64,000 nt of DNA from Flavobacterium sp. (GCF_024305175.1 NZ_JAMWYY010000001.1:1-64000); one strand, 5' to 3'; shown: positions 26,313 through 34,693, counted from the stretch's first letter. Notes: generated by a model from the sequence alone, not told the origin. Translations and numbers: made by a program.

Positions 26313-29300
26313 CTAATCGGCAATATTCGGTCCCAGCCATTTTTTTGCTTCTTCTGTGGTGATTCCCCTGCGGGCGGCATAATCTGTTACCTGGTCTTCC
26401 TTAATTTTGCCAAGTCCGAAATACCTGCTTTCAGGATTTGCAAAGTAATAACCCGAAACCGATGCTGCCGGCCACATGGCAAGGCTTTCCGTCAGTTTTA
26501 CCCCTGTATTCTGTTCGGCATCCAGCAACTTCCAGATGGTCTTCTTTTCCAAATGGTCAGGACAGGCAGGATAGCCGGGCGCCGGGCGTATACCTTTATA
26601 TTCTTCTTTTATAAGGTCTTCGTTGCTAAGGTTTTCACCTTTGGAATAACCCCATATTTCCTTCCGCACTTTTTCATGCAGGTATTCGGCAAAGGCTTCG
26701 GCAAGGCGGTCGGCAAGCGCTTTAACCATAATAGCATTATAATCATCATGCGCTTTTTCATATTCGCCTGCCTTTTCATCTGCACCAAACCCTGTAGTAA
26801 CGCAAAACATACCTACATAATCCTGCTTGCCACTTTCTTTTGGCGCAATAAAATCGGCTAATGCAAGATTAGGCGCGCCCTTTGTTTTTACTGATTGCTG
26901 GCGCAGGGTTAAAAGCCTTAAGGCCTCCCCAGTCTCCGAAAGCCCCCCAGCCCCCAAATGGGGAGCTACATAAGCCCCTCCTTTGGAGGGGTTGGGGAGG
27001 CCTACCTCAATATCATCATCATTTACCTGATTGGCCGGAAAAATACCATATACCCCTTTTGCTTTAAGCCATTTCTCCTTTACAATTTTGTCCAGCATTT
27101 GCCGAGCATCTTCATAAAGGGATTGTGCCTGCACGCCTACAATCTCATCTTTAAGTATTGCAGGATATTTACCGTGTAAGTCCCACGTGCGGAAAAAAGG
27201 CGTCCAGTCGATATATGGAACAAGGTCGGCAACCGCAGGGTTAATAGTTGCAACACCAATAAAATTCGGTGTAGCAGGTGTATAGTTATCCCAGTTTAAC
27301 TGCAATTTGTTTGCCCTTGCCTGTTCTATAGTAAGATACTCTTTTTCGCGGCTACGGCCCAGATAGCCCTCGCGTAACTCATTATATTCTGCCTTTAGTG
27401 CCCTGGCATACTCCTGCCTTGTTGCTTTATTAAGCAGGTTTCCTGCCACAGTAACAGCACGCGAGGCATCGTTTACATGTACAACCGTTTCTCGGTATTC
27501 AGGGGCAATTTTAACCGCAGTGTGTGCACGCGATGTTGTTGCCCCTCCTATCATCATCGGTATGCTGATGTTGAGCTTATCCATTTCTTTGGCCAGGTAC
27601 ACCATTTCGTCCAGCGATGGCGTTATCAGGCCACTAAGCCCTATAATATCCACTTTTTCTTTTACAGCGGTTTCTATAATCTTTTCGGGCGGTACCATAA
27701 CGCCCAAGTCTATAATCTCGAAGTTATTACAGGCCAGCACAACCGATACTATATTCTTGCCGATATCATGAACATCTCCTTTCACAGTAGCCATGAGGAT
27801 TTTGCCAGCCCCCCCCGCCCCCAAAGGGGGAGTTTCCAAAGGAGGGGTTTGATTTGAGTTTTCTTTAGCTCCCCCTTTCGGGGCGGGGGGGCTCTGGGCT
27901 TGATTTATAAAAGGCAGCAAATAAGCTACAGCTTTCTTCATCACCCTTGCCGATTTTACTACTTGTGGCAGGAACATTTTACCGCTTCCAAAAAGGTCGC
28001 CCACAACATTCATGCCCGCCATCAGGTTAACCTCTATTACTTCAATGGGCTTTGCAGCTTGTAATCGTGCTTCCTCCACATCCTGTTGTATAAATTCATC
28101 TATGCCTTTAACGAGGGCATGAGTAAGCCTTTCCTGCACCGGAAACGTGCGCCATTCGGCTTCTACTCCCGCTTTAGCTGTACCTGTTGTGCCGGAATCT
28201 CTTATTTCTTCTGCATAGGCAAGCAGCCTCTCGGTAGCATCATCGCGCCTGTCCAGCAATACATCTTCTACATATTCTAAAAGCTGTTTATCTATCGCAT
28301 CATAAACCTCAAGCATTTCGGGGTTTACAATACCCATATCCATACCATGCTGAATGGCGTGGTACAGGAAAGCCGAATGCATGGCCTCTCTTACCCTGTC
28401 GTTACCGCGAAAGGAAAACGACACGTTGCTTACACCACCGCTAACATGGGCATAGGGCAGGTTTTGCCTTATCCATTTTGCAGCGCTGAAAAAATCAACG
28501 GCATTTTTGCGGTGTTCCTCCATACCGGTTGCTACCGGAAATATATTCGGGTCGAAAATAATATCCTGCGGCGGAAAGCCAACTTTGTTTACCAGTATGT
28601 CATAACTGCGTTTGCAGATATCAATACGCCTTTGGTAAGTATCGGCCTGGCCTTGTTCGTCAAACGCCATAACAATTACAGCGGCACCATAACGCTTTAC
28701 CTTTTTAGCATGGCTTATAAATACTTCCTGTCCCTCTTTAAGGCTGATAGAGTTTACTACGCTTTTACCCTGCGTTACCTTTAACCCTGCTTCTATAATT
28801 TCCCATTTAGAGCTGTCTATCATTACCGGCACACGGGCAATATCGGGTTCAGAGGCGATAAGGTTCAGAAAGATAGTCATTGCCTGAACGCCGTCCAGCA
28901 TCCCTTCGTCCATATTAACATCAATAATCTGCGCCCCGCCATCTACCTGTGCGCGTGCCACTTCAAGCGCCTCCTCATATTTTTCTTCGCGTATAAGGCG
29001 CAAAAACTTACGCGAACCGGTAACGTTGGTACGCTCGCCTATGTTGATAAATGCAAGCCCCCCGTCCCCCGAAGTGGGAGTTTTACTATAGGGACGATAA
29101 GGTAAAAACAACGGTTCAAGGCCGGAAAGTTTTAACCCAGTATCCTGCCTCCCCAACCCCTCCAAAGGAGGGACTATCTTATCCAAGCTTGTAGAAGCTC
29201 CCCGCCGCGGCGGGGCGGGGGGGGCTTTGGGGGTTGACTGACTGACTGCTTCCGCAATAAGCCTTATATGCTCCGGTGTGGTACCGCAACAACCGCCAAT

Positions 29301-30206
29301 GATATTTACAAGGTTATCATTAAGATATTCCTTAATAAGCTGTTGCATCTGCTCGGGTGTCTGGTCATACTCGCCAAAAGCATTGGGCAACCCTGCGTTG
29401 GGGTGTGCCGAAATGTTTAGCGTGGTATTTAATGCCAGCCTTTTAAGGTAAGGCTTTAGCTGATCGGCGCCCAGTGCACAGTTAAAACCGATACTTAACA
29501 ACGGGATATGAGATATTGATATAAGGAATGCTTCAACGGTTTGCCCTGAAAGCGTTCTTCCCGATGCGTCGGTTATGGTACCGCTTACCATAATTGGGGT
29601 ATTTTTACCCAACTCTTCCTTTACTTCTTCAATGGCAAAAAGGGCGGCTTTGGCATTTAGGGTATCAAAAATGGTTTCTACCAAAAGTACATCTACGCCA
29701 CCATCTATCAGTGCCCTTACCTGCTCTTTGTAGGCTGTAACCAGTTCATCAAATGTAATGGCGCGGAAGCCCGGGTCGTTTACATCGGGGCTCATGCTCG
29801 CGGTACGGTTAGTTGGGCCAATAGCGCCTGCCACAAAGCGGGGCTTTTGGGGGTTGGCAGCGGTAAATGCATCGGCTACTTCGCGGGCAAGGCGCGCCGA
29901 CTCATAATTGAGCTCATATGCCAGGTGTTCCATGTGGTAATCGGCCATGCCTATGGTCGTGCTACTAAAGGTGTTGGTTTCTGCAATATCGGCGCCGGCT
30001 TCAAAATACAGCCGGTGTATTTCTTTTATGGCGTGCGGCTGCGTGAGCGACAGCAAGTCGTTATTGCCTTTAAGCGGATAAGGGAAATCTTTAAAGCGCC
30101 CGCCGCGAAAATCTTCTTCGGTAAATTTGTAGCGTTGCAGCATGGTGCCCATAGCGCCATCAAGCACCAGTATGCGGTTTTGCAAAGCCTTTTCTATTTC
30201 TGACAT
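26313..30206 (-). CDS. metH: cobalamin-dependent methionine synthase with in-frame repeat insertions
   Basis: 1297-residue enzyme methylating homocysteine with 5-methyl-THF through cobalamin. Domains in order: homocysteine-binding (about 1-325; zinc cysteines in GFNCALG and GGCCGTT), pterin-binding (about 385-650; [15 protein letters not shown]), cap domain (about 660-765), cobalamin-binding (about 800-930; [10 protein letters not shown] with axial His813) and the AdoMet reactivation domain (about 950-1297; [12 protein letters not shown]). Four GC-rich palindromic repeat segments are translated in frame at about residues 326-354, 376-384, 770-801 and 1068-1096, giving Pro/Gly-rich peptides in linkers or a surface loop. 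No catalytic motif is broken. A SAM-I riboswitch lies in the 5' leader. Confidence 0.97.
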   Translation of the reverse strand: MSEIEKALQNRILVLDGAMGTMLQRYKFTEEDFRGGRFKDFPYPLKGNNDLLSLTQPHAIKEIHRLYFEAGADIAETNTFSSTTIGMADYHMEHLAYELNYESARLAREVADAFTAANPQKPRFVAGAIGPTNRTASMSPDVNDPGFRAITFDELVTAYKEQVRALIDGGVDVLLVETIFDTLNAKAALFAIEEVKEELGKNTPIMVSGTITDASGRTLSGQTVEAFLISISHIPLLSIGFNCALGADQLKPYLKRLALNTTLNISAHPNAGLPNAFGEYDQTPEQMQQLIKEYLNDNLVNIIGGCCGTTPEHIRLIAEAVSQSTPKAPPAPPRRGASTSLDKIVPPLEGLGRQDTGLKLSGLEPLFLPYRPYSKTPTSGDGGLAFINIGERTNVTGSRKFLRLIREEKYEEALEVARAQVDGGAQIIDVNMDEGMLDGVQAMTIFLNLIASEPDIARVPVMIDSSKWEIIEAGLKVTQGKSVVNSISLKEGQEVFISHAKKVKRYGAAVIVMAFDEQGQADTYQRRIDICKRSYDILVNKVGFPPQDIIFDPNIFPVATGMEEHRKNAVDFFSAAKWIRQNLPYAHVSGGVSNVSFSFRGNDRVREAMHSAFLYHAIQHGMDMGIVNPEMLEVYDAIDKQLLEYVEDVLLDRRDDATERLLAYAEEIRDSGTTGTAKAGVEAEWRTFPVQERLTHALVKGIDEFIQQDVEEARLQAAKPIEVIEVNLMAGMNVVGDLFGSGKMFLPQVVKSARVMKKAVAYLLPFINQAQSPPAPKGGAKENSNQTPPLETPPLGAGGAGKILMATVKGDVHDIGKNIVSVVLACNNFEIIDLGVMVPPEKIIETAVKEKVDIIGLSGLITPSLDEMVYLAKEMDKLNISIPMMIGGATTSRAHTAVKIAPEYRETVVHVNDASRAVTVAGNLLNKATRQEYARALKAEYNELREGYLGRSREKEYLTIEQARANKLQLNWDNYTPATPNFIGVATINPAVADLVPYIDWTPFFRTWDLHGKYPAILKDEIVGVQAQSLYEDARQMLDKIVKEKWLKAKGVYGIFPANQVNDDDIEVGLPNPSKGGAYVAPHLGAGGLSETGEALRLLTLRQQSVKTKGAPNLALADFIAPKESGKQDYVGMFCVTTGFGADEKAGEYEKAHDDYNAIMVKALADRLAEAFAEYLHEKVRKEIWGYSKGENLSNEDLIKEEYKGIRPAPGYPACPDHLEKKTIWKLLDAEQNTGVKLTESLAMWPAASVSGYYFANPESRYFGLGKIKEDQVTDYAARRGITTEEAKKWLGPNIAD
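26921..27003. repeat. palindromic composite repeat element inside metH (activation domain)
   Basis: Outer 10-bp perfect inverted repeat (AGGCCTCCCC at 26921-26930, GGGGAGGCCT at 26994-27003) enclosing two hairpins: CCCC(CAAAT)GGGG near 26952-26964 and CCCCTCC(TTT)GGAGGGG at 26975-26991, a three-way-junction layout. Translated in frame between DDDIE and LRQQS of the reactivation domain, where E. coli MetH, from memory, has only a short loop. Confidence 0.8.
27805..27897. repeat. palindromic composite repeat element inside metH (cap/B12 linker)
   Basis: Flanked by long imperfect inverted arms (AGCCCCCCCCGCCCC near 27807 and GGGGCGGGGGGGCT ending at 27893). It contains an inner GCCCCCAAAGGGGGAG unit and a CCAAAGGAGGGG unit, the same building blocks as the other metH elements. 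Read in frame as a Pro/Gly-rich linker between the cap and cobalamin-binding domains. Confidence 0.8.
29055..29080. repeat. single GC-rich repeat module inside metH (before pterin domain)
   Basis: Contains AAGCCCCCCGTCCCCC and GTGGGAG, a diverged copy of the AGCCCCCC..CCCCC..GGGAG module seen in the other elements. Inserted between LSGLEPL and INIGERTN of MetH, in frame. Confidence 0.65.
29147..29230. repeat. palindromic composite repeat element inside metH (Hcy/pterin linker)
   Basis: Begins with GCCTCCCCAACCCC, contains a CCCTCC(AAA)GGAGGG hairpin (29158-29172) and ends with an inverted GC module (GCTCCCCGCCGCGGCGGGG, then GCGGGGGGGGCTT). Same two building blocks as the elements at 26921 and 27805, in opposite orientation. 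In frame, in the linker after the homocysteine domain. Confidence 0.78.
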
Positions 30207-30272
30207 AAGAATATTAGTTCAAAGTTTAATGTTTAAAGTTCCCTATCGGCACTTCAAATCTTACAGAACCGT

Positions 30273-30431
30273 TATGTCATCAAAAAAAGTGGGGCAGCAA
30301 TATTACCGATGGCAATATTGCTTGTGTTATCTATCCGCATTTACTGTGGTAGAATGTAGCACCTTCTTTAAAGATTAAAGGGTTGCTAAGGCTTCACCGG
30401 GTCTATTCCCTCCGCCTTTCATGATAACATA
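30273..30431 (-). promoter_or_regulatory. SAM-I (S-box) riboswitch upstream of metH
   Basis: Read on the minus strand, the leader contains S-box core words in order: TTATCATGAAAGGCGGAGGG, then ACCCGGTGAAGCC, GCAACC, AAGGTGCTACATTC and AGATAA. P1 is a 10-bp helix: minus-strand TATGTTATCA (30431-30422) pairs with TGATGACATA (30282-30273) with one G-U. P4 is a 12-bp hairpin at 30296-30322. The aptamer ends 66 nt before the metH ATG. I see no U-tract terminator after P1, so control may be translational. Confidence 0.9.
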
Positions 30432-30453
30432 ATCAGTGTGTATAAGAACACTG

Positions 30454-30485
30454 CAAATTAATGGAATAAAATTTTATCGAACAAA
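30454..30485 (-). promoter_or_regulatory. promoter of the metH-metF transcript
   Basis: On the minus strand TTTG (30485-30482), a 20-nt spacer, then TTAATTTG (30461-30454), one mismatch from TAnnTTTG. The predicted start falls about 15 nt before the riboswitch P1 helix, consistent with a riboswitch leader. This promoter and the riboswitch together account for most of the 314-nt gap between metH and the dehydrogenase-like gene. Confidence 0.65.
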
Positions 30486-30520
30486 TTTTATAAATAAAGA
30501 AATGCAGGATAATATTATAG

Positions 30521-31042
30521 TCAGATAACTTTCTCTTTCTCCGCAATACTGATAACACTCTCAAACAACTTCTCCGCTATTGCTTTCTTGCCTCCCGGCT
30601 GTTGTGGCAGTACAATATATTCAAGCCCGCGGCTGTCGGCCAGGAATTTTACACCTTTGCTAAAGCTTTCCGGCAGAGTCTCAAGCTTTTCATTAACCGA
30701 TATAATGCTGAAACCGTTTCTTAGCAAATCAAGATATTCCCCCGGCAGGTCTTGGCTTGCTGTAGCATCTATGGTTATCAGGTTTTCCATGCTGTAGGCT
30801 TTTATAAAGTTGAGTACATCATCCATTTTAAACGGTATGCCGAATTGTATAAAATTGGCTTCCCATGAGTAGTTAACGCCCTCTTTTTCATAAAAAGCCA
30901 CGGTGCTGTTGGTTATTATGGGAAACCTTATGTCGAGCCTGCGCTCCAGCACAAGGTCTTTCCTGTTCTTTACTACTTTATTAATCAGGGCGCTGCCGGC
31001 ATTACCTATACCAAACAGTACTATATTTATCCTTTGTGTCAT
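30521..31042 (-). CDS. stand-alone homoserine-dehydrogenase-like NAD-binding domain
   Basis: 173 residues beginning with a Rossmann nucleotide-binding motif (VLFGIGNAGSA, Gly11-x-Gly13-x-x-Gly16) and continuing like the NAD-binding half of homoserine dehydrogenase (IDATASQDLPGEYLDLLRNGFSIISVNEK). The catalytic/substrate domain that should follow is absent: normal HSDs exceed 300 residues. The gene ends in a clean stop with no nearby remnant of the second half, so it is either a deliberate single-domain protein or an old truncation. It lies between osmC and metH on the same strand, in a methionine context. An intrinsic terminator lies 23 nt upstream of its ATG. Confidence 0.7.
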   Translation of the reverse strand: MTQRINIVLFGIGNAGSALINKVVKNRKDLVLERRLDIRFPIITNSTVAFYEKEGVNYSWEANFIQFGIPFKMDDVLNFIKAYSMENLITIDATASQDLPGEYLDLLRNGFSIISVNEKLETLPESFSKGVKFLADSRGLEYIVLPQQPGGKKAIAEKLFESVISIAEKEKVI

Positions 31043-31065
31043 GATCTTTACTAATTAAAAAGAAA

Positions 31066-31083
31066 GGCTGCCGGGTGGCAGCC
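31066..31083 (-). terminator. terminator between osmC and the dehydrogenase-like gene
   Basis: 7-bp GC stem (GGCTGCC / GGCAGCC) with a GGGT loop, followed on the minus strand by TTTCTTTTT. It ends 24 nt before the next start codon, so that gene depends on read-through or a promoter I cannot see. Confidence 0.65.
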
Positions 31084-31141
31084 CTTCAGAAATAAAACAA
31101 ACAAACAAAAAACAACTTATGAACAACTAATCTTATCTAAT

Positions 31142-31579
31142 TTACACGTAGGCATACTCCCTGTGCAGCACAAGTTCTACCGGAGTATTGTTAACCAGCA
31201 TATTGTAGGCAGGACTGCGCTGCTGTACCTCGGCAATCCATTTTTGAAGGATTTCCTGAGAAACGGCTGCCGCGGGTTTCAGCTTGATCTCAATTTTACT
31301 GAAGCCCGGCTTTTGCCTGCTTGCAGGCGCTTCGTTAAGGTTACCTGTAATTTCTATTTGCAGCGAACGCAGCGGTATGCCCTGTTCTTTTGCCACCTGC
31401 TGCCCAAGTGCGTTTATGCACCCTGCAAAGCCTGCAAGCAGGTACTCGTAGGGGTTGGGCCCGTCAAGTTCGGGGTATTGGGCATTTTGGTTCATCCTTA
31501 AATCGGTGTTAAGCGTTTTTACTACAAACTGCCTGCTGTTGCTGGTGTAGCCAAGTACATTTATGGGTGTTGCATTCAT
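31142..31579 (-). CDS. OsmC-family protein
   Basis: About 145 residues of the OsmC/Ohr peroxidase fold. Motifs: NQNAQYPELDGPNPYEYLLAGFAGCINALGQQVAKEQG, with the first redox Cys in the conserved AGFAGCI helix. I see no clear second Cys, so it resembles OsmC-like proteins without the full Ohr pair. The reading frame is open 60 nt further upstream (to 31639), but that extension runs through a terminator stem, so the ATG at 31579 (MNATPINV) is the better start. Bacteroidetes often have such a gene among methionine/sulfur genes; its role there is not known to me. Confidence 0.8.
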   Translation of the reverse strand: MNATPINVLGYTSNSRQFVVKTLNTDLRMNQNAQYPELDGPNPYEYLLAGFAGCINALGQQVAKEQGIPLRSLQIEITGNLNEAPASRQKPGFSKIEIKLKPAAAVSQEILQKWIAEVQQRSPAYNMLVNNTPVELVLHREYAYV

Positions 31580-31616
31580 AACTATTGGTATTAACTGATG
31601 ATTAAAAATTAAAAAA

Positions 31617-31646
31617 GCCCCTTTTGGATGTGTTACCAAAAGGGGC
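31617..31646 (-). terminator. terminator T1 in the osmC leader (attenuator candidate)
   Basis: 11-bp perfect stem GCCCCTTTTGG / CCAAAAGGGGC with an 8-nt loop, followed on the minus strand by TTTTTT. It stands 37 nt before the osmC ATG and 24 nt after the stop of the 33-codon leader ORF. Confidence 0.8.
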
Positions 31647-31670
31647 CGAACCTTAAATTATATACTAAAA

Positions 31671-31772
31671 TTAATTTGTTCGCTTTGGTAACGGTATATA
31701 CTGCTGCTGCATCCATGTAATACAAGTATTATGGCAGCGGTAAGTAGCGTTATGTGCGAAAAATGTGTTCAT
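31671..31772 (-). CDS. 33-residue leader ORF with YxCH motif (uORF1)
   Basis: ATG at 31772-31770, TAA at 31673-31671. The peptide contains YRCHNTCITWMQQQY: Tyr11-x-Cys13-His14 and Trp20. It has no signal peptide or known domain. It stands between terminators T2 and T1 in the osmC leader and shares the Y-x-C-H...W pattern with the ORF just upstream, which argues that it is translated. It may be a regulatory leader peptide rather than a functional protein. Confidence 0.5.
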   Translation of the reverse strand: MNTFFAHNATYRCHNTCITWMQQQYIPLPKRTN

Positions 31773-31799
31773 CTTAATTTATATAGTAATCTTAATAAA

Positions 31800-31828
31800 A
31801 AAGCCCCCTGCTTTGTGCAGGGGGCTTT
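31800..31828 (-). terminator. terminator T2 in the osmC leader (attenuator candidate)
   Basis: 12-bp perfect stem AAAGCCCCCTGC / GCAGGGGGCTTT with a TTTGT loop, followed by TTTTTTATT on the minus strand. It stands 24 nt after the stop of the 24-codon leader ORF. Confidence 0.85.
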
Positions 31829-31852
31829 GTATTATATGCTTGCTGATACGTA

Positions 31853-31927
31853 CTACAAGACAATACTTCCCCCTGCGGATATAGTCCACATTGTATGACA
31901 GAAGTACTGGCGAATATTACGTTTCAT
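31853..31927 (-). CDS. 24-residue leader ORF with YxCH motif (uORF2)
   Basis: ATG at 31927-31925, TAG at 31855-31853. The peptide contains QYFCHTMWTISAGG: Tyr8-x-Cys10-His11 and Trp14. It is the first small ORF of the 390-nt osmC leader (31640-32029) and is followed by terminator T2 in the same geometry as uORF1/T1. The leader upstream of it (31928-32029) shows only a weak promoter-like word (GAAGTTTG). Confidence 0.5.
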   Translation of the reverse strand: MKRNIRQYFCHTMWTISAGGSIVL

Positions 31928-32029
31928 TTTTGTAATCGTATTTTGTTGTAACAAACTTCCGAACTATTTCAATACAAAACAAGATAAATTTTTAATTTTA
32001 ACATTTTACCTCCATCTATCGGAACTCAT

Positions 32030-33202
32030 CTAATAATATTTTATTCTTCGCTTAGTAACCTCTGTTACCTTTAAATCTTTGTAATTTTTTCCTTCTCTGT
32101 GCTCGCTTTTAATCCAGTTTCCCTTTTTATCATAACGATATTCAAATGTTTCAATTTTAACCGGGTCTCCATTTTCGGTGAGGTATTTTTTGAGTACAAT
32201 ATTCTGATGTTCATCGTATTTAGTAACCTCCGTTTTGTACCTTTCAAAACCTAAACTTCTATATTTACCTACAACTTCAACATCTTTTGTTATATTGCCA
32301 TATTCATCATATTCATATTTAAAATGGTAACCTAATTCAGGTTCATTCTCTGGATAAAGATAATAACCTATGGATTCTGTTTTATTACCTTTTTCATCAT
32401 AAACATAAATTTGGTCAGTATTATGAGGAGAAAACTGAGCTAAGTCGAATTTTTTTATGAGTTGGTTTTTATCGTTATAAATGTATCCAAAAAGCCCGCG
32501 ATAATTGCAAGTATCCTGCTCTTTGGGTATGTAACAACGACCTTCCTCCACCAAATTATTCCGGCTGTCGTACCTGAATATTTCTTCTTCTCTAAAACTC
32601 TTCCTGTAATTTTTTGTATATACTAAAATAAGATTACCTGCATCGTCATAACTATATTCTTTTGACTCATTCCTATAGTTATCTTTATCCTTTTCAGTTT
32701 CTTCGTCATAGTCGCTAAAACCACCATACAAGTACTCAATTACACTTTTAATCCTGCCGGATGCGTAATAACCCGAAATGATTTCTTTAACCAAAATACC
32801 CGACATATAATGCTTTTCAAGAATCCTGTTTCCGGAAGAGTCATACGAAAAAACCTCACCATCTTTATACTTACCCACATTAAGAACAGATAATAACTTT
32901 CCATTTTTAAAAATATAGTGATACTTTTTTCCTTCAAGGCTCATTCTAAAAGGATTTAGTCCCTGTGTGGTTTCTAAAATATCAAGGGGTTCTCCGTGTT
33001 CATCAAAAAGATAGGTTCTGCTCTCCATAGGTCCGCCGGGCTTTCGGTGAACTTCAACCTTAACCTCTTTTACTTTACCGAACAAATCTATATCTACTCT
33101 TCCATATCCCTCAAGCGAAAGGGAAGTTCGAATCTGGCTTGCCATTGTAACAGGAACCAGTAATAAAGGGAATAGTCGGCAGAAGTATTTAAAACTTGTC
33201 AT
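32030..33202 (-). CDS. secreted YD-repeat-like protein
   Basis: 390 residues with an N-terminal signal (about 1-22) and a series of YD-type units with the pattern Y-x-Y-D-x-x-G-N: YDSSGNRILEK, YDDAGNLIL, YDSRNNLVEE, YNDKNQLIKK, YDEKGNKTES, YDEYGNITKD, YDEHQNIVLK and YDKKGNWIKS. This resembles the repeats of RHS/YD proteins but without a toxin core or tip domain, so it is probably a small envelope or secreted beta-solenoid of unknown function. Base composition is more AT-rich than the neighbouring met genes. Confidence 0.72.
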   Translation of the reverse strand: MTSFKYFCRLFPLLLVPVTMASQIRTSLSLEGYGRVDIDLFGKVKEVKVEVHRKPGGPMESRTYLFDEHGEPLDILETTQGLNPFRMSLEGKKYHYIFKNGKLLSVLNVGKYKDGEVFSYDSSGNRILEKHYMSGILVKEIISGYYASGRIKSVIEYLYGGFSDYDEETEKDKDNYRNESKEYSYDDAGNLILVYTKNYRKSFREEEIFRYDSRNNLVEEGRCYIPKEQDTCNYRGLFGYIYNDKNQLIKKFDLAQFSPHNTDQIYVYDEKGNKTESIGYYLYPENEPELGYHFKYEYDEYGNITKDVEVVGKYRSLGFERYKTEVTKYDEHQNIVLKKYLTENGDPVKIETFEYRYDKKGNWIKSEHREGKNYKDLKVTEVTKRRIKYY

Positions 33203-33296
33203 ATTTTAAAGTTGGTATCCGTCAAATATAATACATCTGTTTTAAGTACGTTTCTTAAATCGGCCTGCATATTTTTCATATTCCAAATACCTTTCA

Positions 33297-33304
33297 TACA
33301 TTTG
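33297..33304 (+). promoter_or_regulatory. -7 promoter element of metK
   Basis: TACATTTG, exact TAnnTTTG match. The predicted transcript start lies just before the SAM-II-type aptamer (from 33318). No exact -33 TTTG is visible. Confidence 0.6.
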
Positions 33305-33317
33305 CACCGTAAACACA

Positions 33318-33401
33318 GAGGAAAGATTTGTACTGATTGCAACCTCAATAAAAAATGCTAAAGCAGGATATATCTCCCCTTTAGCGTAATGCTGCGCAAT
33401 C
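33318..33401 (+). promoter_or_regulatory. SAM-II-type riboswitch and switching region upstream of metK
   Basis: P1 is GAGG (33318-33321) with CCTC (33343-33346). The loop carries GATTTG and ATTGCAA, and the downstream strand GCTAAAG (33357-33363): the conserved words of SAM-II (metA-type) riboswitches as I recall them. CTG in the loop can pair with CAG at 33364-33366 for the pseudoknot. Alternative pairing is visible: GCTAAAG with CTTTAGC (33379-33385) and GATTGC (33335-33340) with GCAATC (33396-33401), the latter followed by TTTTCT. So ligand binding and the alternative helix exclude each other. Confidence 0.78.
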
Positions 33402-33429
33402 TTTTCTCCCCAAAACATTTATTTATACT

Positions 33430-34680
33430 ATGGCATATTTATTTACGTCAGAATCAGTGAGCGAAGGGCATCCTGATAAAATTGCTGACCAGATATCGGA
33501 TGCACTTATTGATAATTTCCTGGCATTTGACCCGGAAAGTAAAGTAGCCTGCGAAACGCTTGTAACTACCGGACAGGTAATACTGGCAGGCGAGGTAAAA
33601 TCTAAAATTTATCTTGATGTACAGCAGATAGCACGTGATGTTATCAGGAAAATTGGCTATACCAAGAGCGAATATATGTTTGAGGCTAATTCCTGCGGGG
33701 TGCTTTCGGCAATACACGAACAATCTCAGGACATAAACCAGGGGGTTGACCGCCAAAGCAAGGAAGAACAGGGTGCGGGCGACCAGGGTATGATGTTTGG
33801 CTATGCCACCAACGAAACCGAAGATTATATGCCGCTTGCGCTAAACCTTTCGCACAAGCTGTTACAGGAACTGGCAGCCCTGCGCCGCGAAAGCAAAGAA
33901 ATTACGTACCTGCGCCCCGATGCCAAGAGCCAGGTTACGCTGGAATATGATAACAATAACAAGCCGGTGCGCATAGATGCCATTGTTATTTCTACCCAGC
34001 ACGATGATTTTGCCGATGAAGCAACCATGCTTGCCCGGATAGACAAAGACATTAAAGAGGTACTTATACCGCGTGTTATAAATAACAACCCGCAATATGC
34101 ACACCTGTTTAATGATAAAATTAACTACCACATAAACCCTACCGGTAAATTTGTTATTGGCGGCCCGCATGGCGATACTGGCCTTACCGGCAGAAAAATT
34201 ATAGTAGATACCTATGGTGGTAAAGGTGCTCACGGTGGTGGGGCGTTTTCTGGTAAAGACCCGAGCAAGGTTGACCGCAGCGCGGCTTATGCTACCCGCC
34301 ACATTGCCAAAAACCTTGTTGCAGCAGGCATAGCCGACGAAATATTGGTACAGGTATCTTATGCTATTGGTGTGGCTAAGCCTATGGGTATTTATATAAA
34401 CACCTATGGCACTGCCAAAGTTAACCTTACAGATGGTGAAATTGCTAAAAAAGTAGAACAGCTTTTTGATATGCGCCCTTACTTTATAGAGCAGCGCCTA
34501 AAGCTGCGTAAGCCAATTTACAGCGAAACGGCTGCCTATGGACATATGGGCCGAAAGCCGCAGACCGTTACAAAAACCTTTACCGCACCAAACGGTGAAG
34601 AAAAAACAGTAGAGGTTGAGTTGTTTACCTGGGAGAAGCTGGATTATGTAGAAAAAGTAAAAGAGGCTTTCGGGTTATAA
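33430..34680 (+). CDS. metK: S-adenosylmethionine synthetase
   Basis: 416-residue enzyme making SAM from methionine and ATP. Signatures: [19 protein letters not shown] (ATP/methionine site), [20 protein letters not shown] and [19 protein letters not shown] (P-loop-like region). Length and motifs are normal for the Bacteroidetes form. Expression probably falls when SAM is high, through the riboswitch in its 227-nt upstream gap. It is transcribed alone, divergent from the YD-repeat gene, and ended by a strong bidirectional terminator. Confidence 0.97.
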   Translation: MAYLFTSESVSEGHPDKIADQISDALIDNFLAFDPESKVACETLVTTGQVILAGEVKSKIYLDVQQIARDVIRKIGYTKSEYMFEANSCGVLSAIHEQSQDINQGVDRQSKEEQGAGDQGMMFGYATNETEDYMPLALNLSHKLLQELAALRRESKEITYLRPDAKSQVTLEYDNNNKPVRIDAIVISTQHDDFADEATMLARIDKDIKEVLIPRVINNNPQYAHLFNDKINYHINPTGKFVIGGPHGDTGLTGRKIIVDTYGGKGAHGGGAFSGKDPSKVDRSAAYATRHIAKNLVAAGIADEILVQVSYAIGVAKPMGIYINTYGTAKVNLTDGEIAKKVEQLFDMRPYFIEQRLKLRKPIYSETAAYGHMGRKPQTVTKTFTAPNGEEKTVEVELFTWEKLDYVEKVKEAFGL

Positions 34681-34693
34681 TACTTCTTGAAAT

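Noticed and set aside
26313..30206. metH as a pseudogene disrupted by insertions
   Set aside because: All four repeat insertions keep the frame and every catalytic motif checked (zinc cysteines, [15 protein letters not shown]) is intact.
30290..30322. P4 hairpin plus T7 as a transcription terminator within the SAM-I aptamer
   Set aside because: The T7 run is several nucleotides from the hairpin and lies before the 3' strand of P1, inside the aptamer; it is part of the riboswitch fold.
31580..31639. N-terminal extension of the OsmC frame to 31639
   Set aside because: The extra 20 residues are encoded across a terminator stem and T-tract and are not part of the OsmC fold; the ATG at 31579 fits better.
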